A stretch of DNA of 9,205 bases from Coriobacteriia bacterium. GTDB taxonomy: Bacteria; Actinomycetota; Coriobacteriia; Anaerosomatales; Anaerosomataceae. The position numbers and the translations under genes are program-made. The stretch spans positions 1 to 9,205 of the forward strand of contig JAFGUS010000059.1 in NCBI GenBank assembly GCA_016938395.1, in the 5' to 3' direction. The notes below the pieces were generated by a model. That model did not search any database, had not been told where the DNA came from, and saw nothing but the letters and a program-made list of their open reading frames with translations. Positions 1 to 6,284 of this stretch are shown piece by piece. The stretch's first letter is position 1. Each line of letters opens with the position of its first letter.

Positions 1-357
1 GCGCTCGCCCGGCTGGTCGGCCGCTCCCGCGGCCAGCATCGGTGAGCCGTACGTCTTGGCCTGCAGCCACTGCCCGAACCGCTCGAGCCGGTGCTCGATC
101 CTGAGCGCCTCGCCGATGAGCGACCCGACCACGAGCGCCCCCACGAGCACAAGCGCCGCGTAGTCGCCCAGGTGCGTCGCGCCCAGATCGGCCAGACCGC
201 CGAGCGCGATGGCGGCGCCGATGACGATGACCGCAAGCCCGATCGCCGAGAACGCGATCACACGGAACCGCTCGCTGATCAGTCGCCCGAAGACGAGACC
301 GATCGCCGTGCCGATGAGCACCGCGACGATGTTGATGGCCACGCCGATCCCGGGCAT
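1..357 (-). CDS. DUF554 family membrane protein (3' end cut by window edge)
   Basis: 119 codons are visible from an ATG at 357; the C-terminal part lies beyond the left edge. The N-terminus begins MPGIGVAINIVAVLIGTAIG and continues with a second hydrophobic stretch (about residues 33-50, FSAIGLAVIVIGAAIALGG) and a third (about 59-78, around ALVLVGALVVGSLIGEALRI). This Gly-rich helix pattern with an early 'INxVAVLIGTxIGL' is what I know of DUF554 (YdfK/YqgA-like) inner-membrane proteins, whose transport or sensing role is not established. The start follows the stop of the upstream NYN gene by one base, and a GAGGAG Shine-Dalgarno lies inside the end of that gene, so translation is probably coupled. 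The family call rests on the pattern of the N-terminal half only. Confidence 0.8.
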   Translation of the reverse strand, partial: MPGIGVAINIVAVLIGTAIGLVFGRLISERFRVIAFSAIGLAVIVIGAAIALGGLADLGATHLGDYAALVLVGALVVGSLIGEALRIEHRLERFGQWLQAKTYGSPMLAAGAADQPGER

Positions 358-358
358 C

Positions 359-823
359 TCACTCCTCGTCCGACAGCCAGAGCTTCTTGAGCTCGGCGGT
401 GATCTCGTTCGCGCCATGCGGCAGCCCCGCGCTCGCCGCAGGATACCGCTTCGGCCGCCGCGTGACACTCCTGGCCTCGAAACAGCACTCGGCGCCGAGC
501 ACCTTCGCCCCTTCGGCACGCACACGCGCGGCCAGACCTGTGTCCGAGGTGATCACGGTCACATCGTTGCCCACCGCGAGGCGCGCGATCACATCGTCAG
601 CGGACTCGCCGCGAGAGTAGCGGACATCCACCGGTCCGCGGACCTCGCCACCGGCTGCCTCCTCGACGCCGTCGAACACGATGGTGATGGGCCCGCGCCC
701 GAGCAGCCCGCCCCCGCGGGCCGCAAGCCGGGCGACGAGCGCCTCGCGCTGCGCGGCAAGATCCATCTCGGCCGTTGCGGAATCCCGCATCACCACGTTG
801 TAACCATCCACGATGTAGCGCAT
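359..823 (-). CDS. YacP-like NYN (PIN-fold) domain protein, probable ribonuclease
   Basis: 154 aa. It opens with MRYIVDGYNVV, the strand and acidic 'VDGYN' motif (D6, N9) typical of YacP/DUF901 NYN-domain proteins. Further acidic positions in PIN order are FDG (D51), SADDVI (D76, D77) and TSDTGL (D94), which fit a metal-binding nuclease pocket. In Bacillus the YacP relative Rae1 is a ribosome-associated mRNA endonuclease of about 170 aa; this protein is slightly shorter. Its C-terminus is basic then acidic (RRPKRYP to WLSDEE). It is cytoplasmic, with no signal or membrane helix. The gene lies 45 bases after the thioredoxin-fold gene and one base before the DUF554 gene, so the three probably form one transcript. 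That it cleaves RNA is inferred from the family. Confidence 0.85.
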   Translation of the reverse strand: MRYIVDGYNVVMRDSATAEMDLAAQREALVARLAARGGGLLGRGPITIVFDGVEEAAGGEVRGPVDVRYSRGESADDVIARLAVGNDVTVITSDTGLAARVRAEGAKVLGAECCFEARSVTRRPKRYPAASAGLPHGANEITAELKKLWLSDEE

Positions 824-868
824 ACGATCAGGCTCCGATGCGAAGAGCGGACGGTCGCCCGGGGATAC

Positions 869-1336
869 CTACGACCCCGGTGCAAGCCAGGCGAGCACCT
901 CGGTGAGCGAGGCCACGGCCTCCGAATCCGGCTTCCCGCTCGCACGCCACACCACCTCGCCATCGGGCCCGATGAGAAAGACGTGCACCGTCTCGAAGTC
1001 GTCCAGCCCGAGCTCGGCGGCGAACGCATCGAGGTCCACGTATGCGGTGAGGGTGCGGCGGCGGACCGCAGGATCCGTGATGCCCGCGCGCATCCCGCCG
1101 TCGATGAACGGACGGGCCGGGGCGTAGACGCGCGAGAGCACTGGAATCTCCCAGAGGCCCAGGCAGGAGAACTCGCGCTCGAGCGGACGCAGCCGGGCCT
1201 TCCACATCTCGATGAGGACCTGGTGCCAGCGCTTGAACGCTACGAGCAGCACCTGAGGACCGGCGGGAAGGTCGTGGGGCACGTCGTACGCCCGACCGTC
1301 GAGATCGGTGGCGCGCAGGGTGGGGAACCGGCTCAT
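869..1336 (-). CDS. Thioredoxin-fold (redoxin-like) protein without CxxC
   Basis: 155 aa, ATG at 1336 with a GGAGG Shine-Dalgarno just upstream. The N-terminal FPTLRATDLDGRAYDVP and the near-C-terminal VHVFLIGPDGEVVWRASG (about 118-134) are the beginning and end signatures of a TlpA/AhpC-type redoxin. At the place where the active-site CxxC would follow the first core strand (VLLVAFKRWHQVLIEMW, 29-45) the residues are KRWH, so no redox dithiol is present. The only cysteine is C58. It resembles in outline the ATP10/redoxin-like proteins that keep the fold but not the catalytic cysteines; that comparison is tentative. No signal peptide is visible. It is transcribed divergently from the selenocysteine peroxiredoxin across an 82-base gap and heads the cluster with the NYN and DUF554 genes. 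Function unknown: a chaperone or partner role is possible, thiol reductase activity unlikely. Confidence 0.75.
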   Translation of the reverse strand: MSRFPTLRATDLDGRAYDVPHDLPAGPQVLLVAFKRWHQVLIEMWKARLRPLEREFSCLGLWEIPVLSRVYAPARPFIDGGMRAGITDPAVRRRTLTAYVDLDAFAAELGLDDFETVHVFLIGPDGEVVWRASGKPDSEAVASLTEVLAWLAPGS

Positions 1337-1369
1337 CGTGACCTCCGCTGCAGATGCATGGGACGTATG

Positions 1370-1385
1370 CTACCGCATGAGGTAG
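1370..1385. promoter_or_regulatory. Inverted repeat in divergent promoter region
   Basis: CTACC and GGTAG form perfect 5-base arms around a 6-base spacer (gcatga). The repeat lies in the 82-base gap between the divergent redoxin-like and peroxiredoxin genes and could be an operator acting on either. Short palindromes of this size occur by chance, and I could not place convincing -35/-10 boxes on either strand, so the call is weak. Confidence 0.25.
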
Positions 1386-1407
1386 ATTCGGTGGTAAGAA
1401 GCGGACC

Positions 1408-1414
1408 AAGGAGG
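1408..1414 (+). promoter_or_regulatory. Shine-Dalgarno site of the Sec peroxiredoxin
   Basis: AAGGAGG ends four bases before the ATG at 1419. It fixes the start upstream of the in-frame TGA and shows that the 5' part of the gene is translated, which argues against starting the gene only downstream of the TGA. Confidence 0.8.
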
Positions 1415-1418
1415 AACG

Positions 1419-1883
1419 ATGCCCGAGAACGTCATGCCCGAAGTCGGCCAGCCTGCGCCCGAGATCGACGCGACTGCCACCGGCGGTGGCCGGTTCACCC
1501 TGAGCGAGCATCGGGGCAGGTGGGTGGTCGTCTACTTCTACCCACGCGCCAACACCCCCGGTTGAACGCATGAGGCCAAGGACTTCCAGGCGCACCGCGC
1601 CGAGTTGGAGTCCTTGAACGCCCTGGTCGTGGGCGTCTCGGCAGACAAACCCGAGGTCCAGCAGCGCTTCATCGACAAGTTCGAACTCACGTTCCCGATG
1701 GTCTCGGACAAAGACAAGTCCATCATCGACGCCTACGGCGCCCGTGAGGTGCTCGGTGTGAGCGCCAAGCGCAAGACGTTCCTCATCGGCCCCGACGGAC
1801 GTGTGGCGCACGTGTGGCCGAAGGTCACGGTGGAAGGTCACGCTGACGACGTGGTGGCGACCATACGAGGGCTCGCCGGGTAA
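1419..1883 (+). CDS. Selenocysteine-containing BCP/PrxQ-type peroxiredoxin (in-frame TGA = Sec49)
   Basis: 154 residues when the TGA at 1563-1565 is read as selenocysteine (codon 49). Peroxiredoxins reduce H2O2 and organic peroxides in the cytoplasm. The protein starts MPENVMPEVGQPAPEIDA, then has the core strand VVVYFYPRANTPG (36-48) directly before the TGA, followed by THEAKDF (50-56). In BCP/PrxQ enzymes this motif is FYPxxxTPGCTxEAxxF, so the TGA sits exactly at the peroxidatic cysteine. Downstream the frame stays open and conserved: VVGVSADK (70-77), FPMVSDKDKSIIDAYGA (92-108), KRKTFLIGPDGRV (117-129, R118 likely the active-site Arg). The usual PrxQ resolving position (Sec+5) is Lys54, and the protein contains no cysteine, so it would be a 1-Sec enzyme needing an external reductant. 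A candidate SECIS hairpin follows the TGA. The start has AAGGAGG four bases upstream. A single-base error changing TGC/TGT, or a nonsense pseudogene, is the alternative, but the intact downstream frame and hairpin favour recoding. Selenium-insertion genes are not in the window. Confidence 0.9.
1577..1616 (+). promoter_or_regulatory. Candidate bacterial SECIS element
   Basis: The stem begins 11 bases after the TGA and lies inside the coding sequence. CAAGGACU (1577-1584) pairs perfectly with AGUCCUUG (1609-1616). U1585 is bulged, CCA (1586-1588) pairs with UGG (1606-1608), and GGCGC (1589-1593) pairs with GCGCC (1597-1601) around an ACC loop, leaving GAGU (1602-1605) unpaired on the 3' side. 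In bacteria the SECIS sits immediately 3' of the UGA in the reading frame, with the apical loop roughly 16-37 bases away; here the loop starts about 29 bases after the TGA. A bulged U is also a feature of the E. coli fdhF element bound by SelB. The minimal triloop lacks the usual early G; opening the top two pairs exposes G1592. Folded by eye only. Confidence 0.7.
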
Positions 1884-1911
1884 CGTGATGAGCCGGCGCG
1901 AGCCGGGCGCC
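1871..1911. terminator. GC-rich hairpin between convergent genes
   Basis: GGCGC (1895-1899) and GCGCC (1907-1911) can pair around a 7-base loop. Alternatively GCTCGCCGG (1871-1879) pairs with CCGGCGCGAGC (1893-1903) with a 2-base bulge. The site spans the 29-base gap between the ends of the convergent peroxiredoxin and threonine aldolase genes, where a shared terminator is expected. There is no U-tract on either strand, so it is only a candidate. Confidence 0.3.
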
Positions 1912-1912
1912 C

Positions 1913-2944
1913 TCAGCCGCGAAGGACCCGCTCGATACCGACCGCGAAGCGCGCCACATCCTCCTCGGTGGTGTCCCAGCTGGCCACCCACCGTACCTCG
2001 TCGGCACGCTCGTCCCACACGTAGAAGTCGAACTCGCGCTGCAGCGGCTCGATCGCCCCGGGCGGCAGCACCGCGAAGACCTCGTTCGCATCGGTTGGCT
2101 GCGTGATCCGCACGCCGGGGATGCTCGCCGCACGCTCCGCCAACAAAGCCGCCATGCGGTTGGCGTGCTCGGCGTTACGCAGCCACAGATCGCTCTCGAG
2201 GAGTGCCACGAACTGCGCCGAGCAGAACCGCATCTTGGATGAGAGCTGCGCGCTCTGCTTGCGGATGTAGCGGAACCCGTCGGCAAGCGCCGGATCGAGG
2301 AACACGACCGCCTCGGCGAGCATCGCGCCGTTCTTGGTGCCCCCGAAGCTCACCACGTCCGCGCCGGCGCACGCCTCGCCGAGCGAACAGCCGAGTGAGG
2401 CGGCGGCGTTGGCGAGTCGAGCCCCGTCGAGGTGGATCTTGAACCCGTGAGCTCGGGCCGTCTCCACGACCGCAGCGAGCTCGGCAGGCGTGTACACGGT
2501 GCCGTACTCGGTGGACTGGGTGACCGACACGACGCGCGGCTGGACGTGGTGCTCGAAACCGACGCCGGTGATCGCGCCCTCGATGAGCGCAGGTGTGAGC
2601 TTGCCGTCGGGTGTGGCAACACCGTGGAGCTTGCCACCCGTGAAACGGTCGGGCGCGCCGCACTCGTCCACGTTGATGTGCGCGGTCTCGGGGCAGATGA
2701 CGTACTCGTACGTGCGCATGAGCGCCTGGAGCGCCGTCACGTTCGCGCCGGTGCCGTTGAACACGATGAACGTCTCCGCGGACGGCCCGAAGTGCCGCTT
2801 GAAGAGCTCCTCGGCGCGGCGGGTCCACTCATCGTCGCCGTAGGCGTGCGCGTGCCCGACGTTCGCTGCGGTCATGGCCTCCAGCACGTCGGGGTGCACG
2901 CCCGCTGCGTTGTCACTCGCGAACCCGCGCCGCTCGCTCACCAT
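1913..2944 (-). CDS. ltaE: Low-specificity L-threonine aldolase (beta-eliminating-lyase family, PLP enzyme)
   Basis: 343 aa, the usual length for the family. It cleaves L-threonine and L-allo-threonine to glycine and acetaldehyde using pyridoxal phosphate in the cytoplasm. Seen in order: FASDNAAGVHPDVLEAM (8-24), the Gly-rich GTGANVTAL (64-72), ETAHI with H89, which normally stacks on PLP, HLDGARLANAAA (171-182) with D173 and R176, and SFGGTKNGAM (199-208) with K204 as the Schiff-base lysine. The ATG at 2944 overlaps the stop of the upstream OB-fold gene (ATGgTGA), indicating translational coupling, with an AAGGGG ribosome site. A further upstream in-frame start at 3028 would lie wholly inside that gene and is rejected. 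The link to a K+ transporter operon is unexplained and may be only co-transcription. The symbol is used by homology to ltaE-type enzymes. Confidence 0.92.
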   Translation of the reverse strand: MVSERRGFASDNAAGVHPDVLEAMTAANVGHAHAYGDDEWTRRAEELFKRHFGPSAETFIVFNGTGANVTALQALMRTYEYVICPETAHINVDECGAPDRFTGGKLHGVATPDGKLTPALIEGAITGVGFEHHVQPRVVSVTQSTEYGTVYTPAELAAVVETARAHGFKIHLDGARLANAAASLGCSLGEACAGADVVSFGGTKNGAMLAEAVVFLDPALADGFRYIRKQSAQLSSKMRFCSAQFVALLESDLWLRNAEHANRMAALLAERAASIPGVRITQPTDANEVFAVLPPGAIEPLQREFDFYVWDERADEVRWVASWDTTEEDVARFAVGIERVLRG

Positions 2945-3447
2945 TCGGCCCCTTCGTCCTTGCGGCGCATGCGCCACCAGCCGGCGTACGCCACACCCAG
3001 GCCGACGAGACCCACGCCGAGTTTCCACCGCTCCACGGTGTGCTCACGCCGCTGTCCGCGCTCGAGCAGCTCGAGGGACTCGGCGTGGACATCGAGATCG
3101 CCACCGTGCTCGTCGCACGCCTCGCTCAATCGGCCGGTAACGCGGACGATGTCGCCGGTGTGACTGTACTGTCCGAGCACTTCGATTTCAGCGGCCATCT
3201 CACCCGGCATCCAGACACCGATGGCGGTCCCCTCGGAGAGCACGTTCACCCATACGTGGCCCTGCCCGCCGAAGAGCGGCTCGCTGACGACCTCGCCCTC
3301 GAACCGGACGATCGCGCCGTCGAGACCGCTTCTGGAGGACGCGAGTTCCGGACCGGTCGTGTCGTAAACGGGTTCTGCGGCCGCCGCGGGCGAAGCAGAG
3401 GCCACAACCGCCAAGACCAGCACCGCCGAAGCGAGGAAGCGTCTCAC
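2938..3447 (-). CDS. Exported, C-terminally membrane-anchored OB-fold-like protein
   Basis: 169 aa from a GTG at 3447 that overlaps the trkH stop as GTGA; GGAGG lies eight bases upstream. An N-terminal signal peptide (RRFLASAVLVLAVVASASP, then AAAAEP with likely cleavage near residue 24) is followed by a soluble domain of about 110 residues with the feel of an OB-fold: GAIVRFEGEVVSEP (44-57), VWVNVLSEGTAIGVWMP (65-81) and GDIVRVTGRLSEACDEHG (98-115). Near the C-terminus WKLGVGLVGLGVAYAGWW (141-158) is a membrane helix followed by the basic RMRRK, so the domain should face outside with a short tail inside. I do not recognise a named family. Its coupling on both sides to trkH and the aldolase shows co-expression; a role near the K+ transporter is a guess. 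Confidence 0.75.
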   Translation of the reverse strand: MRRFLASAVLVLAVVASASPAAAAEPVYDTTGPELASSRSGLDGAIVRFEGEVVSEPLFGGQGHVWVNVLSEGTAIGVWMPGEMAAEIEVLGQYSHTGDIVRVTGRLSEACDEHGGDLDVHAESLELLERGQRREHTVERWKLGVGLVGLGVAYAGWWRMRRKDEGAEW

Positions 3448-4961
3448 GAGGGCGACCTCCGGCTCTTCAGCGAAGCCACGACACTCGCCACCAGGGCGAA
3501 GAGCGCGATGAACTCGAGACGCCCCGCCCACATCTGCACGATGTACACGAGCTTGAGCCCCATGGGCATAGCGGGGTTCGTGATACCGGTGGAAAGCCCT
3601 ACATTGGCCGTCGCCGAGACCGACTCGAAAAGGGCCTCGCCCATCGGATAGCCGTAGGCGGCCCCGATCATCCCGCCGCTGATGTACGTGACGGTATAGA
3701 GCGTGAATACCATGAGCGCGTTGGCAAGCACGTCGGCCGTGAGCGGTACGTCCAGCAGGTGGTGGTACTTGTCGGTGACCACCGAACTCGGTGGTGCGAT
3801 CGCCTGCCGCACGCGCAGGATGACGCCCTTGACGATAAGCCCGAGCCGGAGGGCCTTGATGCCACCGGCGGTCGAGGACGCCATACCGCCGAACGCCATG
3901 GCGAGGATGATCGCGCCGAAGGCGAGCCCCCCGAACCCGACGATCCACTGCGAGGTATAGATGGTCTGATGCCCCGTCCCCGAGTTGGCCGAGATGAGGT
4001 GATACAGGCCCTTGCGGAGCAGTTCGCCGGGTGCAGAGAACAGCCCTGTTGCGGCAAGACCAAGCCCGACTGCCAGGCTCAGAATGCCGATATTGACGGC
4101 CAGCGCCCGGGCTTCGAGGTTCTTGAAGATCTCGGTGCGGTCCCCGCGCCACAGATCCGCGTGAAGATTGAAGTTGAGCGTGCCGGCGAGCATCAGTATG
4201 ACCGTGATGCTCTCGAAGAACGGGCTGTGGTAGTAGAGGGCGTTCTGCGACTGCGGACCGAACCCCCCGGTGTCGTAGCACGCTGCCGTCGCCCAGAACG
4301 CATGGAGGACGCTGCGACCCAGCTCCATGCCGTGCAGCACGTTGTTGATGCTCAGAGCCAACGTTCCAAAGGTCACGTAGATCGCCGTCACGAACCAGAT
4401 GAAGCGGGCGGTGTGCATCACGTTGGGCAGGATGCGTTCATCTCGACCCTCGGCCATGTAGAGAGACATGGCGCCGCCGCCCTTGAGACCGAGCGCCACC
4501 GATAGCGCCGCCACGATGATGCCCTGACCGCCGATGAGGTGTGTCAGGTGCCGCCACATGTTGTGCGCGAGCGCCATGTGGTCGAGGTCCTGCACCAGTG
4601 TGAGTCCCGACGTGGTGAGGCCGGAGATGGCATCGAAGAACGCATCGAGGAAGCTCCCGTAGTTGCCCGAGAGCGACAGCGGCACGGCCGCCACGAACGA
4701 CGCCACCAACCAGGCGAGCGCCGTCACGATGAGCGCATCGCGCCGCCCGATGTTGACGCCCCGGGGGGCCTGAAGCGCGAGGAGCATGCCGACGGCCGCA
4801 GCCACACCGATGCCGCACACGTAGTCGAGCGCCGGTCCCCACTCGCCTGCCACGAGCGCGGTGACGAGTGGAATGAGCATCGCGAGCGCAAGGCTCGAGA
4901 CCAGGAGCCCCGTGTAGTGCGCGATGGCGCCAAGGTCACGCTTGTGGAGGCCTACCCACAC
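3444..4961 (-). CDS. trkH: TrkH/KtrB-family potassium uptake channel subunit
   Basis: 505 aa, typical for TrkH (about 480-510). It forms the K+-permeating membrane subunit of Trk/Ktr systems, normally gated by a cytoplasmic TrkA/KtrA ring. The four pore loops can be read as filter segments LTTSGLT (115-121), YDTGGFG (229-235), NSGTGHQ (326-332) and ANVGLSTG (452-459), within roughly ten membrane helices. Other family signatures are GGMASSTAGGIKALRLG (358-374) and MWAGRLEF (477-484) near the C-terminus. The third filter is the least canonical. Translation starts at GTG 4961, six bases after the stop of the small upstream gene, with TGAGG four bases before it; the stop overlaps the next gene's GTG. 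No trkA/ktrA gene is in the window, so the gating partner is encoded elsewhere. Whether it is H+- or Na+-coupled or a plain channel cannot be told. Confidence 0.95.
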   Translation of the reverse strand: MWVGLHKRDLGAIAHYTGLLVSSLALAMLIPLVTALVAGEWGPALDYVCGIGVAAAVGMLLALQAPRGVNIGRRDALIVTALAWLVASFVAAVPLSLSGNYGSFLDAFFDAISGLTTSGLTLVQDLDHMALAHNMWRHLTHLIGGQGIIVAALSVALGLKGGGAMSLYMAEGRDERILPNVMHTARFIWFVTAIYVTFGTLALSINNVLHGMELGRSVLHAFWATAACYDTGGFGPQSQNALYYHSPFFESITVILMLAGTLNFNLHADLWRGDRTEIFKNLEARALAVNIGILSLAVGLGLAATGLFSAPGELLRKGLYHLISANSGTGHQTIYTSQWIVGFGGLAFGAIILAMAFGGMASSTAGGIKALRLGLIVKGVILRVRQAIAPPSSVVTDKYHHLLDVPLTADVLANALMVFTLYTVTYISGGMIGAAYGYPMGEALFESVSATANVGLSTGITNPAMPMGLKLVYIVQMWAGRLEFIALFALVASVVASLKSRRSPS

Positions 4962-4967
4962 GTGGCC

Positions 4968-5123
4968 TCAGGCCACCTGCGCGGCGAGCAGCACAAGAGC
5001 CGCCACCGCAAGGATGAAGGCCAGGAAGACGGCGACCTCGGTCAGAAGACCAGTCAACCAGCCGCGATACGGATTGTGGAACCGCAACTCCACTGCTGGG
5101 CCCTCCCCGCCGGTGACAGGCAT
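4968..5123 (-). CDS. Small single-helix membrane protein upstream of trkH
   Basis: 51 aa from the ATG at 5123, preceded by GAGGG at a 5-base spacing; alternative in-frame ATGs at 5141 and 5168 have weaker ribosome sites and would add up to 15 polar residues. The N-terminal half is polar (MPVTGGEGPAVELRFHNPYR) and the C-terminal half is one long hydrophobic helix (GWLTGLLTEVAVFLAFILAV and on to the end, about 21-50). It ends six bases before trkH and is the first gene of that operon. Length and layout resemble small accessory subunits of ion transporters, but I recognise no family and the sequence gives no catalytic motif. Confidence 0.6.
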   Translation of the reverse strand: MPVTGGEGPAVELRFHNPYRGWLTGLLTEVAVFLAFILAVAALVLLAAQVA

Positions 5124-5227
5124 CCTCGCCCTCTGTGTCATTGTGCCACAGGCGGAGCGGTGAGGCATGCGCCCGGGCCACGCCGCACCAAGGCGATCCG
5201 TGGTGATACCCTAACAACAGCTACATG

Positions 5228-5245
5228 GAGCGTGACGGCACGCTC
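5228..5245 (+). promoter_or_regulatory. Hairpin/inverted repeat in the leader of the DUF362 operon
   Basis: GAGCGTG and CACGCTC form a perfect 7-base stem around the 4-base loop ACGG, ending 25 bases before the DUF362 ATG and upstream of its GGAGGG ribosome site. It lies in the 147-base gap between the divergent small-protein/trkH operon and the DUF362 operon. It could be an operator or an RNA leader hairpin. No run of U follows, so it is not a typical terminator. I see no confident -35/-10 pair in this gap. Confidence 0.35.
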
Positions 5246-5270
5246 AGGTGACAACGGAGGGACCCCGACC

Positions 5271-6284
5271 ATGGACCGTCGGGACTTCTGCAGGGTGGCG
5301 CTCGGGTGCACGGTCATCGGCTGCGCTGGAGGCCTTGCGGGCTGCGCCCGCCTGCTCGAGTGGTCGGCGAGAGATACCGGAGCGGCACGCGTCGCCACGA
5401 TGACAGCGGGGCCGCCCCCCTCCGCTGAGCCGACCGCCCCCGGCGTGCCGACCGCGACCCCGGAGCCGACACCGCCGGCCCTTCCCGACCTCGCCGTCTA
5501 CCGCGGCGACGACCCGGCGGCCAATACGCGCGCCGCGGTGCTCGCACTCGGCGGGATGGAGCGGTTCGTGAAGCCGGGCGCGCGCGTGGTCGTCAAGCCG
5601 AACATCATCACCGGGCGCGATCCCGAACTCGCCACCACCACGAACCCGCAAGCGGTGGCCGAGGTCGTGAGGATGGCGCTCGAGGCGGGCGCGGCTTCGG
5701 TGGTGGTATTCGACCGGCCCACGGGCGATCCACGCACCTCGTACACCGTGAGCGGCATCCAGGCGGCGGTGGAAGCCGCGGGCGGCTCTATGAAGACGCT
5801 CTCGGACCGCAACTTCGAACGCTTCGAGATCCCCGCCGGCCAGGAGCTCACGTCCTGGCCGCTGGTGACCGACGTCTTCGAGGCGGATACGTTCATCAAC
5901 ATGCCGATCGGCAAGACGCACGGCCTGGCGGGCCTCACGCTCTCTATGAAGAACCTCATGGGCATCATGGGTGGCGCGCGCGGCGAGGTGCACCAGCGCT
6001 TCCATCAGAAGATCGTCGACCTGGCTACGCTCGTACAGCCACACCTCGTCATCCTTGACGCCTACCGCATCATGATCCGGAACGGCCCCACCGGCGGGAA
6101 GCTCGAGGACGTAGCCACCACCAAGACCGTCGTCGCCGGCACTAACATGCCGTCCGTCGACGCGTACGGGACGACGCTCTTCGGTATGCAGCCCACCGAT
6201 CTCGAGTACCTGCGCAACGCCGGCGAGCAGGGCGTGGGCGTCATCGACCTCGCTGCCCTGCTCATCCAGGAGGGGACGGCGTAG
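5271..6284 (+). CDS. DUF362 protein, Tat-type lipoprotein
   Basis: 337 aa from ATG 5271 with GGAGGG about nine bases upstream. The N-terminus carries a twin-arginine motif (MDRRDFCRVALG), a hydrophobic core and a lipobox LAGC with C25, so it is probably exported folded and lipid-anchored outside the membrane. A Pro/Thr/Ala-rich linker (about 48-72) precedes the DUF362 domain (about 75-337). Recognisable DUF362 landmarks are VVVKPNIITG (100-109) and INMPIGKTHGLAGLTLSMKN (214-233) followed by LMG. The mature domain has no cysteine, so unlike some DUF362 proteins it carries no ferredoxin part of its own. The gene abuts the polyferredoxin gene (TAG directly followed by ATG), which suggests that electrons arrive from that protein. 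The biochemical activity of DUF362 is not established. Longer in-frame upstream starts would run through the divergent trkH operon and are rejected. Confidence 0.88.
   Translation: MDRRDFCRVALGCTVIGCAGGLAGCARLLEWSARDTGAARVATMTAGPPPSAEPTAPGVPTATPEPTPPALPDLAVYRGDDPAANTRAAVLALGGMERFVKPGARVVVKPNIITGRDPELATTTNPQAVAEVVRMALEAGAASVVVFDRPTGDPRTSYTVSGIQAAVEAAGGSMKTLSDRNFERFEIPAGQELTSWPLVTDVFEADTFINMPIGKTHGLAGLTLSMKNLMGIMGGARGEVHQRFHQKIVDLATLVQPHLVILDAYRIMIRNGPTGGKLEDVATTKTVVAGTNMPSVDAYGTTLFGMQPTDLEYLRNAGEQGVGVIDLAALLIQEGTA

Noticed and set aside
1563..1565. Reassigned genetic code (UGA as Trp or Gly)
   Set aside because: Several genes here, including NYN, trkH, the OB-fold gene and the polyferredoxin, end in TGA at the expected family length, and the TGA aligns with a catalytic Cys rather than Trp or Gly.
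209..1573. Long open frame of 454 codons on the plus strand
   Set aside because: It runs antisense across the DUF554, NYN and redoxin-like genes, has Arg/His/Pro-rich composition with no recognisable domain, and is a high-GC shadow of three well-supported minus-strand genes.
1605..1883. Separate short gene starting after the TGA
   Set aside because: It would start in the middle of the peroxiredoxin fold without its active site and without a ribosome site; reading through the TGA restores a full-length family member.
2945..3028. N-terminal extension of the threonine aldolase to 3028
   Set aside because: The added 28 residues are Arg/Gly-rich, lie within the upstream gene in another frame, and the family begins near the ATG at 2944 with its own ribosome site.
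4539..5270. Upstream extension of the DUF362 frame through the trkH region
   Set aside because: The frame is antisense to trkH and would bury the Tat signal and lipobox; the ATG at 5271 gives a proper signal peptide with a ribosome site.
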